A DNA stretch of 64,000 bases, taken from positions 434,001 to 498,000 of the forward strand of contig CAJTQR010000002.1 of assembly GCA_910578515.1 (NCBI GenBank). Reading direction: 5' to 3'. Below are positions 24,865 to 34,104 of this stretch, in pieces. The translations under genes and the position numbers were made by a program. The stretch is from an uncultured Duncaniella sp. (GTDB lineage: Bacteria; Bacteroidota; Bacteroidia; Bacteroidales; Muribaculaceae). How positions within the stretch are numbered: position 1 is the first letter of the stretch; every line of letters begins with the position of its first letter. The notes beneath the pieces were generated by a model. That model was not told where the DNA came from and made no database searches. It saw nothing but the letters and a program-made list of their open reading frames with translations.

Positions 24865-25166
24865 CTTAATTAATAACCATTAAATCAAATTACAAGATGA
24901 AAAGCAGTTCAACAAGTAACTGTTCGAAGCTGTTCACCGCCATGCGGCGTGGCTTCCTGGTTGCCTTCTTTGCGATACTGTCTATCACAGTGTTTGCACA
25001 AGGCAAATCGGTATCCGGTACCGTCACCGACAAGGATGGCGAACCTATGATTGGTGTTAGTGTGCTTATTAAAGGCACGTCATTCGGTGCAGCCACCGAC
25101 ATCGACGGTAACTTTGCCCTCAAAAATGTACCTGCCGACGCAGTTCTCGAATTCCGCTATGTAGGT
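24865..25166 (+). repeat. right arm of the susC 5'-end inverted repeat
   Basis: This comprises 32 bases of leader plus the first 270 bases of the plus-strand susC. It is about 97% identical by eye to the inverted copy at 24204-24505. The two arms flank a 359-bp promoter segment. Confidence 0.9.
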
Positions 25167-28076
25167 TATAAACCTCAGGATGTAAAGGTTAACGGTCAGA
25201 GCGTAATCAACGTTGTCATGACAGAAGACACTGAGATGCTCGACGAAGTAGTGGTAGTAGGTTATGGCGTTCAGAAAAAGAGCGACGTGACCGGTGCATT
25301 GAGCCACATCGGTGCTGATGAACTTCAGAGCCGCCCCGTAAGCAATGCTTTCGAAGCACTTCAGGGTAAGGCTGCCGGTGTCGACATCACATCAAGCGAA
25401 CGTCCCGGTACTGTAGGTGATATCCGCATCCGTGGTGAACGTTCACTTACTGCTTCCAATACTCCTCTTTACGTTGTTGACGGTGTGCCCTTGATGTCAG
25501 GTTCAGGTATCGAAACCCTCAACCCCCGCGACATTGAGTCAATCGACATTCTTAAGGATGCTTCCGCAACCGCTATCTACGGTTCACGTGGTGCCAACGG
25601 TGTTGTAATCGTTACCACTAAGACCGGTAAGGCTGGTCAGTTCTCACTTAACTACTCAGGTTCAGTGACTTGGCAGAACCTTGTTGACCGCAGCCCCGCT
25701 GTCAGCGCTGCCGACCATATTCAGTATCGTCGTTGGGCTGCTTACAACAGCGACCCCACCAAGTATGCTGACCCTCGTCACCCGACAAAAGAGAGCGATG
25801 CTGCTCTCTTTGGCACTATTGATGACCCGACTGCTTACAACAATGTAATGAACGGTTGGAGGTCAGGTTCATGGAATCCCAACGATGTGATTGACTATGA
25901 CTGGACAGGTGAGGCTCTCCGCACAGGTTTCGTGCATGAGCACACTATCAGTGCTTCTGGTGGTACTGACAAGATGAGCGCTTTCGGTTCATTCGGTTAC
26001 CTCAGCAATGAAGGTACTCAGGAAGGTCAGGAATACAACCGTTACACCGCACGTCTCGGTATGAACATCACTCCCGTGAAGTGGATGACAATCAATATGT
26101 CAATCAACGCATCACGCGAATTCCAGGATTACGGTATGTCCTCATCCTTCGCTCCTTCAAGCACCAACTCTTCAGGCGCTATCTATGAGCTTTATAAGAA
26201 GAGCTACCGTTGGGCACTCCCCTACGACGAAGATGGCAACCGCATCAAATATCCCGGTGGTGACAATGCTTGCTACAACCCCATCAATGAATGGGACCAC
26301 AACATCTCACAGCGTGAGACTTACCGTGTGCTCGGTTCATTCTCAGCTCAGCTCCACCTTGGTGAAATCTGGGCTCCCCTCAAAGGTCTCGATTATAAGA
26401 TTGCTTTCGGTCCTGACTACCGTAACTGGCGCCAGGGTGACTATATCGACACTCAGTCAGCTTACAAATGGCAGAACGGTGCCAAGAACCAGGCCCGCTG
26501 GCAGCAGCGTCGTGACTTCTCTTGGACTCTCGACAACATGATTACCTACAACAATACCTTCAACAAGGTTCACAGCGTAGGTTTGACACTCCTCCAGACC
26601 GCTTCAAAGTGGAACTATGAGACAGCTTCAATGTCACTGAGCGGTCTTGAACAGGACATGTACCGTTGGAATGCAATGGGTTCACTCGACATCACCAACT
26701 CTGAGAACGGTGCCGGTATGAGCACAGGTCTCAACGAACGTCAGCTTGAATCTTACATGATTCGTGTTAACTATGGTTTCGATGACCGTTACCTCTTGAC
26801 TGCATCTGCACGTTGGGATGGTGCTTCTCAGCTCTCAGCTGGTCGCAAGTGGGCGTTCTTCCCCTCTATGTCTCTCGGTTGGCGTATCCAGCAGGAATCA
26901 TTCCTCCGCGATGTGAACTGGCTTACTAACTTGAAGATTCGTGCGGGTGTCGGTACTACCGGTAACTCTGCGATTTCTCCCTACTCAACCCTCGGTAAGA
27001 TTCAGTCAATCTACGTGCCTACTTCCGAAGGTTATGATAAGGCTTATACAATGAATGACCCTGCTTATGTGAAGGATGTATTGGTAATGGCAAACACCGA
27101 GGTAGGTTGGGAAAAGACAACCCAGTGGAACTTCGGTATCGACTACGGTTTCCTTAACAACCGCATCAACGGTAGCTTGGAATTCTATACCTCTAAGACT
27201 AAAGACCTTCTTCTTAACATGACAGTTCCTACCGTGACTGGTTACGGCTCTACCATCGCCAACATCGGTAAGACTTCTAACAAGGGTTTTGAAGTTACCA
27301 TCAACGCTATTCCCGTTGAAACCCGTGACTTCACTTGGAATACCTCTTTCAACCTTGGCTGGCAGAAGGATAAGATTGACGAACTTTCCAACGGTAAGGA
27401 AGATGACATCGCCAACAAGTGGTTCATCGGCGAACAGATTGGTGTATACTACGACTATGAGGCAGACGGTCTCTGGCAGGATACTCCCGAAGATATCGCA
27501 GAAATGGCTAAGTGGAAAGAAGTCAGCGGTTACAACTTCTCAGCTGGTATGGTTAAGCCTAAGGACCAGAATGGTGACTACAAGATGGACAATGAAGACC
27601 GCGTGATTGTAGGTCACAAGCGTCCCGCTATGACTGCCGGTTGGTCACACAGCTTCAACTACAAGGGCATCGAACTCAGCTGCCAGATTTACGGTCGCTT
27701 CAACTATATGGTATTGGCCGACCAGCACCTCTTCGGTTTCGGTCAGCTCGGCGAAGCTGTTGACTACTGGACTCCCGACAATACCGGCGCTGAATACCAG
27801 AAGCCAATCCTTACCACAGTTCAGACCGGTGACGTTGACCAGTTCTCAACTCAGCACGGTTACAAGAAGGCTAATTTCGTCCGTATGCGTAACATCTCTC
27901 TCGGTTACACTATCCCCAGCCGCTACCTCAGCAAGGTTCAGCTCAAGCATGTGAAGGTTTACGGTCAGGTTATCAATCCGTTTGACTTCTATCAGTCAGT
28001 TGACGGTCTTGACCTCGACACCGGTAAATCATACTACAACCGCAGCTGGGTGCTCGGACTCGAAATCGGTTTCTAA
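24897..28076 (+). CDS. SusC/RagA family TonB-dependent outer-membrane transporter (second copy)
   Basis: This 1059-residue protein has the same architecture as the divergent SusC: signal peptide (1-35), regulatory domain (38-115), EVVVVGYGVQ segment, plug (about 125-245) and a barrel ending in GLEIGF. The N-terminal 90 residues are nearly identical to the other SusC. The barrel is related but diverged, so the two pairs probably bind different oligosaccharides of one polysaccharide or act as alternatives. Codon use is strongly biased (GGT, CGT, AAC, CTC), which suggests high expression. It is followed 35 bp later by its SusD partner. Confidence 0.96.
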   Translation: MKSSSTSNCSKLFTAMRRGFLVAFFAILSITVFAQGKSVSGTVTDKDGEPMIGVSVLIKGTSFGAATDIDGNFALKNVPADAVLEFRYVGYKPQDVKVNGQSVINVVMTEDTEMLDEVVVVGYGVQKKSDVTGALSHIGADELQSRPVSNAFEALQGKAAGVDITSSERPGTVGDIRIRGERSLTASNTPLYVVDGVPLMSGSGIETLNPRDIESIDILKDASATAIYGSRGANGVVIVTTKTGKAGQFSLNYSGSVTWQNLVDRSPAVSAADHIQYRRWAAYNSDPTKYADPRHPTKESDAALFGTIDDPTAYNNVMNGWRSGSWNPNDVIDYDWTGEALRTGFVHEHTISASGGTDKMSAFGSFGYLSNEGTQEGQEYNRYTARLGMNITPVKWMTINMSINASREFQDYGMSSSFAPSSTNSSGAIYELYKKSYRWALPYDEDGNRIKYPGGDNACYNPINEWDHNISQRETYRVLGSFSAQLHLGEIWAPLKGLDYKIAFGPDYRNWRQGDYIDTQSAYKWQNGAKNQARWQQRRDFSWTLDNMITYNNTFNKVHSVGLTLLQTASKWNYETASMSLSGLEQDMYRWNAMGSLDITNSENGAGMSTGLNERQLESYMIRVNYGFDDRYLLTASARWDGASQLSAGRKWAFFPSMSLGWRIQQESFLRDVNWLTNLKIRAGVGTTGNSAISPYSTLGKIQSIYVPTSEGYDKAYTMNDPAYVKDVLVMANTEVGWEKTTQWNFGIDYGFLNNRINGSLEFYTSKTKDLLLNMTVPTVTGYGSTIANIGKTSNKGFEVTINAIPVETRDFTWNTSFNLGWQKDKIDELSNGKEDDIANKWFIGEQIGVYYDYEADGLWQDTPEDIAEMAKWKEVSGYNFSAGMVKPKDQNGDYKMDNEDRVIVGHKRPAMTAGWSHSFNYKGIELSCQIYGRFNYMVLADQHLFGFGQLGEAVDYWTPDNTGAEYQKPILTTVQTGDVDQFSTQHGYKKANFVRMRNISLGYTIPSRYLSKVQLKHVKVYGQVINPFDFYQSVDGLDLDTGKSYYNRSWVLGLEIGF

Positions 28077-28111
28077 TTTGATACCTAAAATCTTATAAAC
28101 ACGAAAAAACA

Positions 28112-30244
28112 ATGAAATTCAATAAATATATCGCAACAGGCCTTCTCGTTGCAACCGCTGCCGGATTCACATCTTGCTCAAGCGACTTCCTTGATGAGAA
28201 GCTTACAACCGATTATTCAACTCAATATTTTGAGACCCCTGAAGGCATTCAGGCTCTTACACTCTCTCTCTACGGTCACATCCGTTGGATTGGTGGTTAT
28301 GAGAGCCAGGGTTATAACCAGATGATGGCCGGTACCGATGAATGGACAATCGGTACTGACATGGCTAACGAAATGTGGCTTACATACGACGTGCGTATGG
28401 CGCCGACCTTCGTGACTGTAAACGGTAACACAGGTACAGCTGCCAATGTATGGGATGAAGTATACTATGGTATCGCATCAGCAAACACCATCATCGCTAA
28501 GGCCGACAAGATTTCTGACGAAGCTATCCGCAATAGCTGTCTCGCTCAGGCTTACTTCCTCCGCGGCTTCAACTTCTATATCCTCACTTCTCAGTTCGGA
28601 CACTGTGTGCTTCAGACTGAGCCCGCATCTGGTGTGGTCCGCACATTTGAGCTTACCACTCCTCAGCAGTGCTGGGAACAGGTTATTGCTGACTTCCGCA
28701 AGGCTTATGAGCTCTTTGACGGTGAAAACAATACACTCGCCGGTAAGCCTGTGAGCTGGACCAAGGCAACTGCCGCTCACTTCCTTGCTAAAGCCCTCCT
28801 TTTCGCTGCATCAGAGCGTAATGATGACTGGAACAGTGGCGTTAAGCAGGCATATCTCCAGGAAGCTCTCGAAGCTGCCAACTATGCCATCAGCGCACGC
28901 TCACTCGAAAATGACGTCGTAGACCTCTATGGCGACTGGTCAGGCGTGAATTGCGATATTGAAAAGAGCAACGAAATCCTTATGGTTGCTGCTCAGGACG
29001 ATAACTTCACAGGTCGTACCGCAGCCCGTAACCCAGGTGCATTCTTCAATCCTCAGTTCTCTAACTTCGCTAATACAACCCTCGGTTCAATGCGTGGTTG
29101 TATCACCGGTGGTAAGGACTTCCAGCGTTTCCGTCCTACAGAGTATACACTCTCTGCTTTCGATAACGTAAACGACGCTCGTCTTTGGAAATCGTTCGCT
29201 ACTGTTTATGGTACAGCTGTGGAATATGCTGGTAATGCCCATACAGGTGCTGTTCATATCGGTGACCCATCAGTGGTATTCATCATCAATAAGAAGGATG
29301 AGCACGCTTACGACAAGTTTACATTCGGTGCTGCCCGTTATCAGACTGAATCAAACTTCGTGGATGAAAAGGGTCGTCTCCCTGAAGCTGCTCGCAAGCA
29401 GAAACGCAATGGTGAGTCTACTTTCTCAGGCAAGGCTAACCAGCCAATCCTTAACTCATGGATTCTTTACAAGAACGGTCAGTATGTAGGTGATGATTTC
29501 GGTAACCTTCAGGAAGGCGATTATGGCGCACATGGTTCAAACATGTTCCCCGGTGTTATCAAGCACACTTGCGGTTATCTTAACGCATTTGCCGGCGATA
29601 ACGGTGCTCGTGACCTTATCCTCGCCCGTCTTGGTGAAACTTACCTCGTTCGCGCTGAAGTGAAAGTTCGTCTTAATGACTATGCAGGTGCTAAGTCCGA
29701 CATCGACGCTCTTCGCCGCCGTGGTGCATGGCATTCAGGTGAAAACCGCAGCTACTTCGTTGACGGTTGTTACGCTGCCGCTAACACCAACTCTACCGTT
29801 ACAGGTAAGGATGCTAACGTTAAGGCAAATGATGGTTGGAACCTCGGTATGAATACTTACTATCTCTCTAACCCCGGTCTGGAAGTATCTTACGCTTCTA
29901 CCGAGAATGAGATGACAAGCTGGACTTGGGAAAAACTTCCTGCTGAGGACGAAGCTATCCTCGCTAAGCTTGGCGTTTCCGGTCAGTTTGAACGCGCCCT
30001 CCACTTCATCCTCAACGAACACACTCGTGAGTTGGTAGGTGAAATGGTACGTTGGGAGCACCTCTCACGCACAAAGACCATCGGCACTCGCGCCGTTAAG
30101 CTAAACTCTGACATCAAGTTCTTCGACGCAAGCAAGCACTATGTACGTCCTATTCCTCAGGCATTCCTTGACAACCTGCAGAACGGTGACGGTTCAAACC
30201 TCTCTGACGAGGATAAGAAGGCTTGGCAGAACCCCGGCTATTAA
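28112..30244 (+). CDS. SusD/RagB family outer-membrane glycan-binding lipoprotein (second copy)
   Basis: This 710-residue lipoprotein has a lipobox at GFTSC (C22) followed by SSDFLDEKL. It has the SusD helical fold and conserved blocks such as YYGIASANTIIAKADK, AQAYFLRGFNFY and ERALHFILNEHTRELVGE. It is paralogous to the SusD at 19157-21250 and is encoded directly after its SusC. It acts at the outer face of the outer membrane as the lid of the SusC transporter. A homologous terminator follows at 30288-30342. As for the other pair, the ligand is inferred from the rhamnogalacturonan enzymes nearby. Confidence 0.95.
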   Translation: MKFNKYIATGLLVATAAGFTSCSSDFLDEKLTTDYSTQYFETPEGIQALTLSLYGHIRWIGGYESQGYNQMMAGTDEWTIGTDMANEMWLTYDVRMAPTFVTVNGNTGTAANVWDEVYYGIASANTIIAKADKISDEAIRNSCLAQAYFLRGFNFYILTSQFGHCVLQTEPASGVVRTFELTTPQQCWEQVIADFRKAYELFDGENNTLAGKPVSWTKATAAHFLAKALLFAASERNDDWNSGVKQAYLQEALEAANYAISARSLENDVVDLYGDWSGVNCDIEKSNEILMVAAQDDNFTGRTAARNPGAFFNPQFSNFANTTLGSMRGCITGGKDFQRFRPTEYTLSAFDNVNDARLWKSFATVYGTAVEYAGNAHTGAVHIGDPSVVFIINKKDEHAYDKFTFGAARYQTESNFVDEKGRLPEAARKQKRNGESTFSGKANQPILNSWILYKNGQYVGDDFGNLQEGDYGAHGSNMFPGVIKHTCGYLNAFAGDNGARDLILARLGETYLVRAEVKVRLNDYAGAKSDIDALRRRGAWHSGENRSYFVDGCYAAANTNSTVTGKDANVKANDGWNLGMNTYYLSNPGLEVSYASTENEMTSWTWEKLPAEDEAILAKLGVSGQFERALHFILNEHTRELVGEMVRWEHLSRTKTIGTRAVKLNSDIKFFDASKHYVRPIPQAFLDNLQNGDGSNLSDEDKKAWQNPGY

Positions 30245-30287
30245 TAGTCAGTATATAGTTAATCATACAATAACTATTTAAAGTAAC

Positions 30288-30342
30288 GACCTGGCGGTCA
30301 CACGGACGGAAGCCCCGTCCGTATGACCGTCGGGTCTTTTTT
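30288..30342 (+). terminator. terminator of the plus-strand susCD operon
   Basis: The stem runs from GACCTGGCGGTCACACGGACGG-type sequence to its partner ending CGTCGGGTC, about 22 bp with G-U pairs, followed by TTTTTT. Its outer arm resembles the terminator of the other susCD operon at 19073. Confidence 0.9.
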
Positions 30343-30376
30343 ATAGGACGACAAAACAGAATTATTTCAAATTTTA

Positions 30377-30418
30377 TTGGTGAAAGTGGGGAAAATTGAA
30401 TAAGTTTGTATAAATTTG
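30377..30418 (+). promoter_or_regulatory. promoter candidates of the rhamnose operon
   Basis: TAAGTTTG (30401-30408) has TTGG 20 bp upstream (30377-30380). TAAATTTG (30411-30418) is a second -7 match without a partner. Either would give a leader of about 70-85 nt before the mutarotase gene. Confidence 0.4.
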
Positions 30419-30493
30419 CAATCTCGGAGCATTGTATATGCCGATTATCTGACATGCTACCAATCTGTCAATCCAACTTACAATAACTATATC

Positions 30494-30811
30494 ATGAAAA
30501 GATTTGCATTTAAAATGTACCTCAAACCCGGTTTTGAGGAAGAGTACGAGAAACGTCATGCGGCTTTATGGCCTGAACTTCGTCAGCGCATAGCTGATTC
30601 AGGAGTAAAGAACTATTCCATTTTCTGGGATAAGGATACCAATATTCTCTTCGGATATCAGGAAGTGGAAGGCGATGCTAATTCACAGGATGCCGAGGCA
30701 GCTGATGAAATCACTCATCGCTGGTGGGACTACATGGCTGATATCATGGAAGTGAATCCCGATAACTCGCCCGTAACCATCCCCGTGAAGGAAGTATTCC
30801 ATCTCGATTAA
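30494..30811 (+). CDS. rhaM: L-rhamnose mutarotase
   Basis: This is a 105-residue cytoplasmic enzyme that interconverts alpha- and beta-L-rhamnose before isomerisation. I chose ATG 30494 because the protein then begins MKRFAFKMYLKPGFEEEYEKR, matching RhaM size (about 104) and N-terminus. The longer open frame upstream is not conserved in type. Family marks are the early H in EKRHAALWPEL, the SIFWD segment and THRWWDYMADIM. It heads the plus-strand rhamnose operon, 151 bp before the PL11 gene. Confidence 0.95.
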   Translation: MKRFAFKMYLKPGFEEEYEKRHAALWPELRQRIADSGVKNYSIFWDKDTNILFGYQEVEGDANSQDAEAADEITHRWWDYMADIMEVNPDNSPVTIPVKEVFHLD

Positions 30812-30962
30812 TGTCAGTCAGTACAGGATTATAATCATTAAAATATAGCAGAATATACATTTTGTTAAAATATCACACTTGGCTCACAATCTCTGCCGGA
30901 GTCCACGTTGGTGAGGCTCCGGAGGGATTTGTGACTGCCGGGGGTGGAATCACGATTTATTT

Positions 30963-32816
30963 ATGAAGAAATTGCTTACACTTTTGCTCCTCCTTATCTC
31001 TGTGCCGTGTTTTTCCCAAGCTAAATACGACATGGGCAAACTGCGCATGGAAAAACTTGGCAGAGGGGTGGTGGCTGTCCGGGAAAATCCGGAGAACGTC
31101 GTGGTGAGTTGGCGCTATCTCAGCTCCGACCCAGAAAATATAGCTTTTGACGTGTATCGCGACGGCAAAAAGATTAACTCAAAACCGGTGAAGAATGCCA
31201 CGTTCTACACCGATAAATACAAAGGTAACGGTGCAGCTACGTATGCTGTAGTACCTTCAGGCAAGAAACTTGCCGATGGGAGCACCTATACTCTTCCTGA
31301 AAATGCCCCTGAGGGGTATATCGACATACCCATTGACCGTCCGCTGCGCGATGTGGATGAGTTTGGCAAGGAATATATGTATTCGGCTAACGATGCGTCC
31401 ATCGGAGATGTGGATGGCGATGGCGAGTATGAAATCATTCTGAAGTGGGACCCCTCAAACGCTCACGACAATGCTCACAATGGCTTGACCGGAAATGTAT
31501 TCATCGACTGCTACAAGCTCGATGGCACCCGCCTGTGGCGAGTGGACCTCGGACACAATGTGCGTGCCGGTGCACACTACACTCAGTTCATGGTATATGA
31601 CCTCGATGGCGATGGCTCTGCTGAACTTGTATGCAAGACTGGCGACGGTGGCATCGACGGAACCGGCAAGCTGATAGGTCATCCGAAAGCCGACTGGCGT
31701 AACCTCAAGGGTAGAATTGTCAGTGGTCCTGAATACCTCACTGTGTTCAACGGACGCACCGGCGAGGCTATGCAGACCATCGACTATATCCCCGAGCGCG
31801 GCAATCTTCAGGACTGGGGTGACAGCTATGCCAACCGTTCAGACCGTTTCCTTGCCTGCGTGGCTTATCTGGATGGTGTCCGCCCCTCGGTGGTGATGTG
31901 CCGCGGCTACTACACCCGCTCTGTGCTGGCAGCTTTTGATTGGGATGGAAAGAATCTCACAAGCAAATGGGTGTTTGACAGCAATAAGCCCGGAAATGAG
32001 GCTTATGCGGGTCAGGGCAACCATAACTTGCGTGTGGCTGACGTCGACGGTGATGGCTGCGATGAAATAATCTACGGTCAGATGGTGGTTGACCATGATG
32101 GTACCGGTCTCCACTCCACCCGCATGGGACATGGAGATGCAATGCATCTGATATCAGATATAAACAATGAGAAATATTATATCTGGGGTTGTCATGAGAA
32201 CCGTCGCGACGGTTCCACTCTCCGCGAGGCTGCTACCGGAAAGGTGATACTCCAGTATCCCAGTAATATGGATATAGGTCGCTGCATGAGTGCAGATATC
32301 GACCCTCGTTATCCGGGAAATGAAGTGTGGTCACCTAACACTGACGGTATCCGCTCGTTCACCGGAGAGCTTATCCAGCCCTACAAATTCGAAGGAGAGG
32401 CAAAATGTGCTATTCCGGTCAATATGGCTGTGTGGTGGGACGGTGACCTCCTCCGCGAGATGCTTGACAAGAATCAGATTACTAAATTCAACTGGGAAAC
32501 CGGTAAAATGGATACAGTCATGGTGATGGAAGGTGCAGTTTCCAACAACGGCACCAAGGCTAATCCCTGTCTTCAGGGCGATATCCTGGGCGACTGGCGT
32601 GAAGAGGTGCTCATGCGTACCCCTGACAGCTCATCGCTTCGTTTGTACGTGTCCACAATACCTACTTCCTACCGTTTCCACTCATTCCTCGAGGATGTGC
32701 CTTATCGTCTGAGCATAGCCGCCCAGAATGTGGCATATAATCAGCCCACACAACCGGGATTTTATTTCGGACCCGACTTGAAAGGCAAGAAATTCCGCGG
32801 CACAGTGGTGAAATGA
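30963..32816 (+). CDS. PL11 rhamnogalacturonan lyase (secreted)
   Basis: This 617-residue protein has a signal peptide ending CFSQA (residue 20). It matches the PL11 family (YesW/YesX type). After a small N-terminal beta domain (about 25-115) comes an eight-bladed propeller with repeated calcium-binding motifs: DVDGDGEYEI (about 144), DLDGDGSAEL and DVDGDGCDEI. PL11 enzymes cleave the rhamnose-galacturonic acid backbone of rhamnogalacturonan I by beta-elimination, leaving unsaturated galacturonyl ends. Those products are the substrates of the GH105 enzyme encoded at 35980. It lies between the mutarotase and isomerase genes, so backbone cleavage and rhamnose catabolism look co-expressed. Confidence 0.94.
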   Translation: MKKLLTLLLLLISVPCFSQAKYDMGKLRMEKLGRGVVAVRENPENVVVSWRYLSSDPENIAFDVYRDGKKINSKPVKNATFYTDKYKGNGAATYAVVPSGKKLADGSTYTLPENAPEGYIDIPIDRPLRDVDEFGKEYMYSANDASIGDVDGDGEYEIILKWDPSNAHDNAHNGLTGNVFIDCYKLDGTRLWRVDLGHNVRAGAHYTQFMVYDLDGDGSAELVCKTGDGGIDGTGKLIGHPKADWRNLKGRIVSGPEYLTVFNGRTGEAMQTIDYIPERGNLQDWGDSYANRSDRFLACVAYLDGVRPSVVMCRGYYTRSVLAAFDWDGKNLTSKWVFDSNKPGNEAYAGQGNHNLRVADVDGDGCDEIIYGQMVVDHDGTGLHSTRMGHGDAMHLISDINNEKYYIWGCHENRRDGSTLREAATGKVILQYPSNMDIGRCMSADIDPRYPGNEVWSPNTDGIRSFTGELIQPYKFEGEAKCAIPVNMAVWWDGDLLREMLDKNQITKFNWETGKMDTVMVMEGAVSNNGTKANPCLQGDILGDWREEVLMRTPDSSSLRLYVSTIPTSYRFHSFLEDVPYRLSIAAQNVAYNQPTQPGFYFGPDLKGKKFRGTVVK

Positions 32817-32850
32817 AATTTAGAAATTATATACCCAAATTAATTATATC

Positions 32851-34104
32851 ATGAAAGAAGAAATGATTAAGAAGGCTTATGAAATAGCCAAAGAACGTTA
32901 CGCTGCTGTAGGCGTCGACACTGACAAAGTACTTGAACAAATGCAGGATTTCCACCTGAGCATGCACTGCTGGCAGGCTGATGATGTGGCCGGCTTTGAA
33001 AATCAGGGTGGCTCACTTACCGGTGGTATCCAGGTAAACGGTAACTATCCCGGCAAGGCCCGCAACATAGATGAACTCCGTGCTGATATCCTCTATGCTA
33101 TGTCACTCATTCCCGGTAAGCACCGTCTCAACCTCCACGAAATCTATGGTGATTTCGGTGGCAAGTTTGTTGACCGTGACCAGTGCTCAGTGGAACACTT
33201 CCAGAGCTGGATTGACTGGGGTAAGGCTAACGACATCAAGCTTGACTTCAACTCCACTTCATTCTCTCACCCCAAGAGCGGTGACCTCAGCCTCGCTAAC
33301 CCCGACAAGGCTATCCGCGATTTCTGGATTGAACACTCAAAGCGTTGCCGTGCCATTTCACAGGCTATCGGTGAAGCTCAGCAGGACCCCTGTATCATGA
33401 ACACATGGGTACATGACGGAAGCAAGGATATCACTGTGAACCGTTACATGTACCGCGAACTTCTCAAGGATTCTCTCGACCAGATTTTCGAACATAAGTA
33501 TGACTGGATGAAGGACTGCGTTGAGTCAAAGGTATTCGGTATCGGTCTTGAAAGCTATACTGTAGGTTCAAATGACTTCTACACAGCTTACGCTTCAAAG
33601 AACGACATGATGATTACCCTTGACACAGGTCACTTCCACCCCACTGAAAGTGTGGCTGACAAGGTATCGGCAATGCTCCTCTTCGTGCCCGAGCTGATGC
33701 TCCACGTGAGCCGTCCTATCCGTTGGGACTCTGACCATGTTACCATCATGGACGACCCCACTATGGACCTCTTCAGCGAAATCGTACGTGCAGGTGCCCT
33801 CAACCGTGTACACTATGGCCTTGACTACTTCGACGGTACACTCAACCGTATCGGTGCTTACGTGATTGGTAGCCGTGCGGCTCAGAAGTGCATGCTCCGC
33901 GCCCTTCTTGAACCTATCGCAACCCTCCGCAAGTACGAGCTTGACGATAAGAAGTTCCAGCGTCTCGCTCTTCTCGAAGAGTGCAAGAATCTCCCCTGGA
34001 ATGCCGTTTACGACATGTTCTGCCTCAAGAACGGTGTGCCCGTAGGCGAAACATTCATTCCCGAAATCGAAAAATACGAAGTAGAAGTAACTTCTAAACG
34101 ATGA
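32851..34104 (+). CDS. rhaA: L-rhamnose isomerase
   Basis: This 417-residue protein has full length for the family. It converts L-rhamnose to L-rhamnulose using a metal-dependent TIM barrel in the cytoplasm. Recognisable blocks include HLSMHCWQADDVAGFE (about 30-45), LNLHEIYGDFGG, DFNSTSFSHPKSG, LDTGHFHPTESVADK and HVSRPIRWDSDHV, which contain the metal-binding Glu, Asp and His residues. Codon use is highly biased, suggesting strong expression. Its stop overlaps the rhaT start (ATGA). Confidence 0.97.
   Translation: MKEEMIKKAYEIAKERYAAVGVDTDKVLEQMQDFHLSMHCWQADDVAGFENQGGSLTGGIQVNGNYPGKARNIDELRADILYAMSLIPGKHRLNLHEIYGDFGGKFVDRDQCSVEHFQSWIDWGKANDIKLDFNSTSFSHPKSGDLSLANPDKAIRDFWIEHSKRCRAISQAIGEAQQDPCIMNTWVHDGSKDITVNRYMYRELLKDSLDQIFEHKYDWMKDCVESKVFGIGLESYTVGSNDFYTAYASKNDMMITLDTGHFHPTESVADKVSAMLLFVPELMLHVSRPIRWDSDHVTIMDDPTMDLFSEIVRAGALNRVHYGLDYFDGTLNRIGAYVIGSRAAQKCMLRALLEPIATLRKYELDDKKFQRLALLEECKNLPWNAVYDMFCLKNGVPVGETFIPEIEKYEVEVTSKR

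Noticed and set aside
24890..25123. Small antisense frame identical to one in the other susC
   Set aside because: It mirrors the duplicated susC 5' end. Its conservation follows from the inverted repeat, not from coding function.
19157..30244. SusCD duplication as a composite transposon
   Set aside because: No transposase, terminal insertion sequences or target duplications are visible around the two units.
30416..30493. N-terminal extension of the rhamnose mutarotase
   Set aside because: The added 26 residues have no family match. ATG 30494 gives the usual 105-residue RhaM, and the candidate promoters lie within or next to this stretch.
30812..30962. Small CCGGAG/CTCCGG hairpin between rhaM and PL11 genes as a terminator
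   Set aside because: The stem is short, has no T-run, and the genes on both sides belong to one functional operon, so read-through is more likely.
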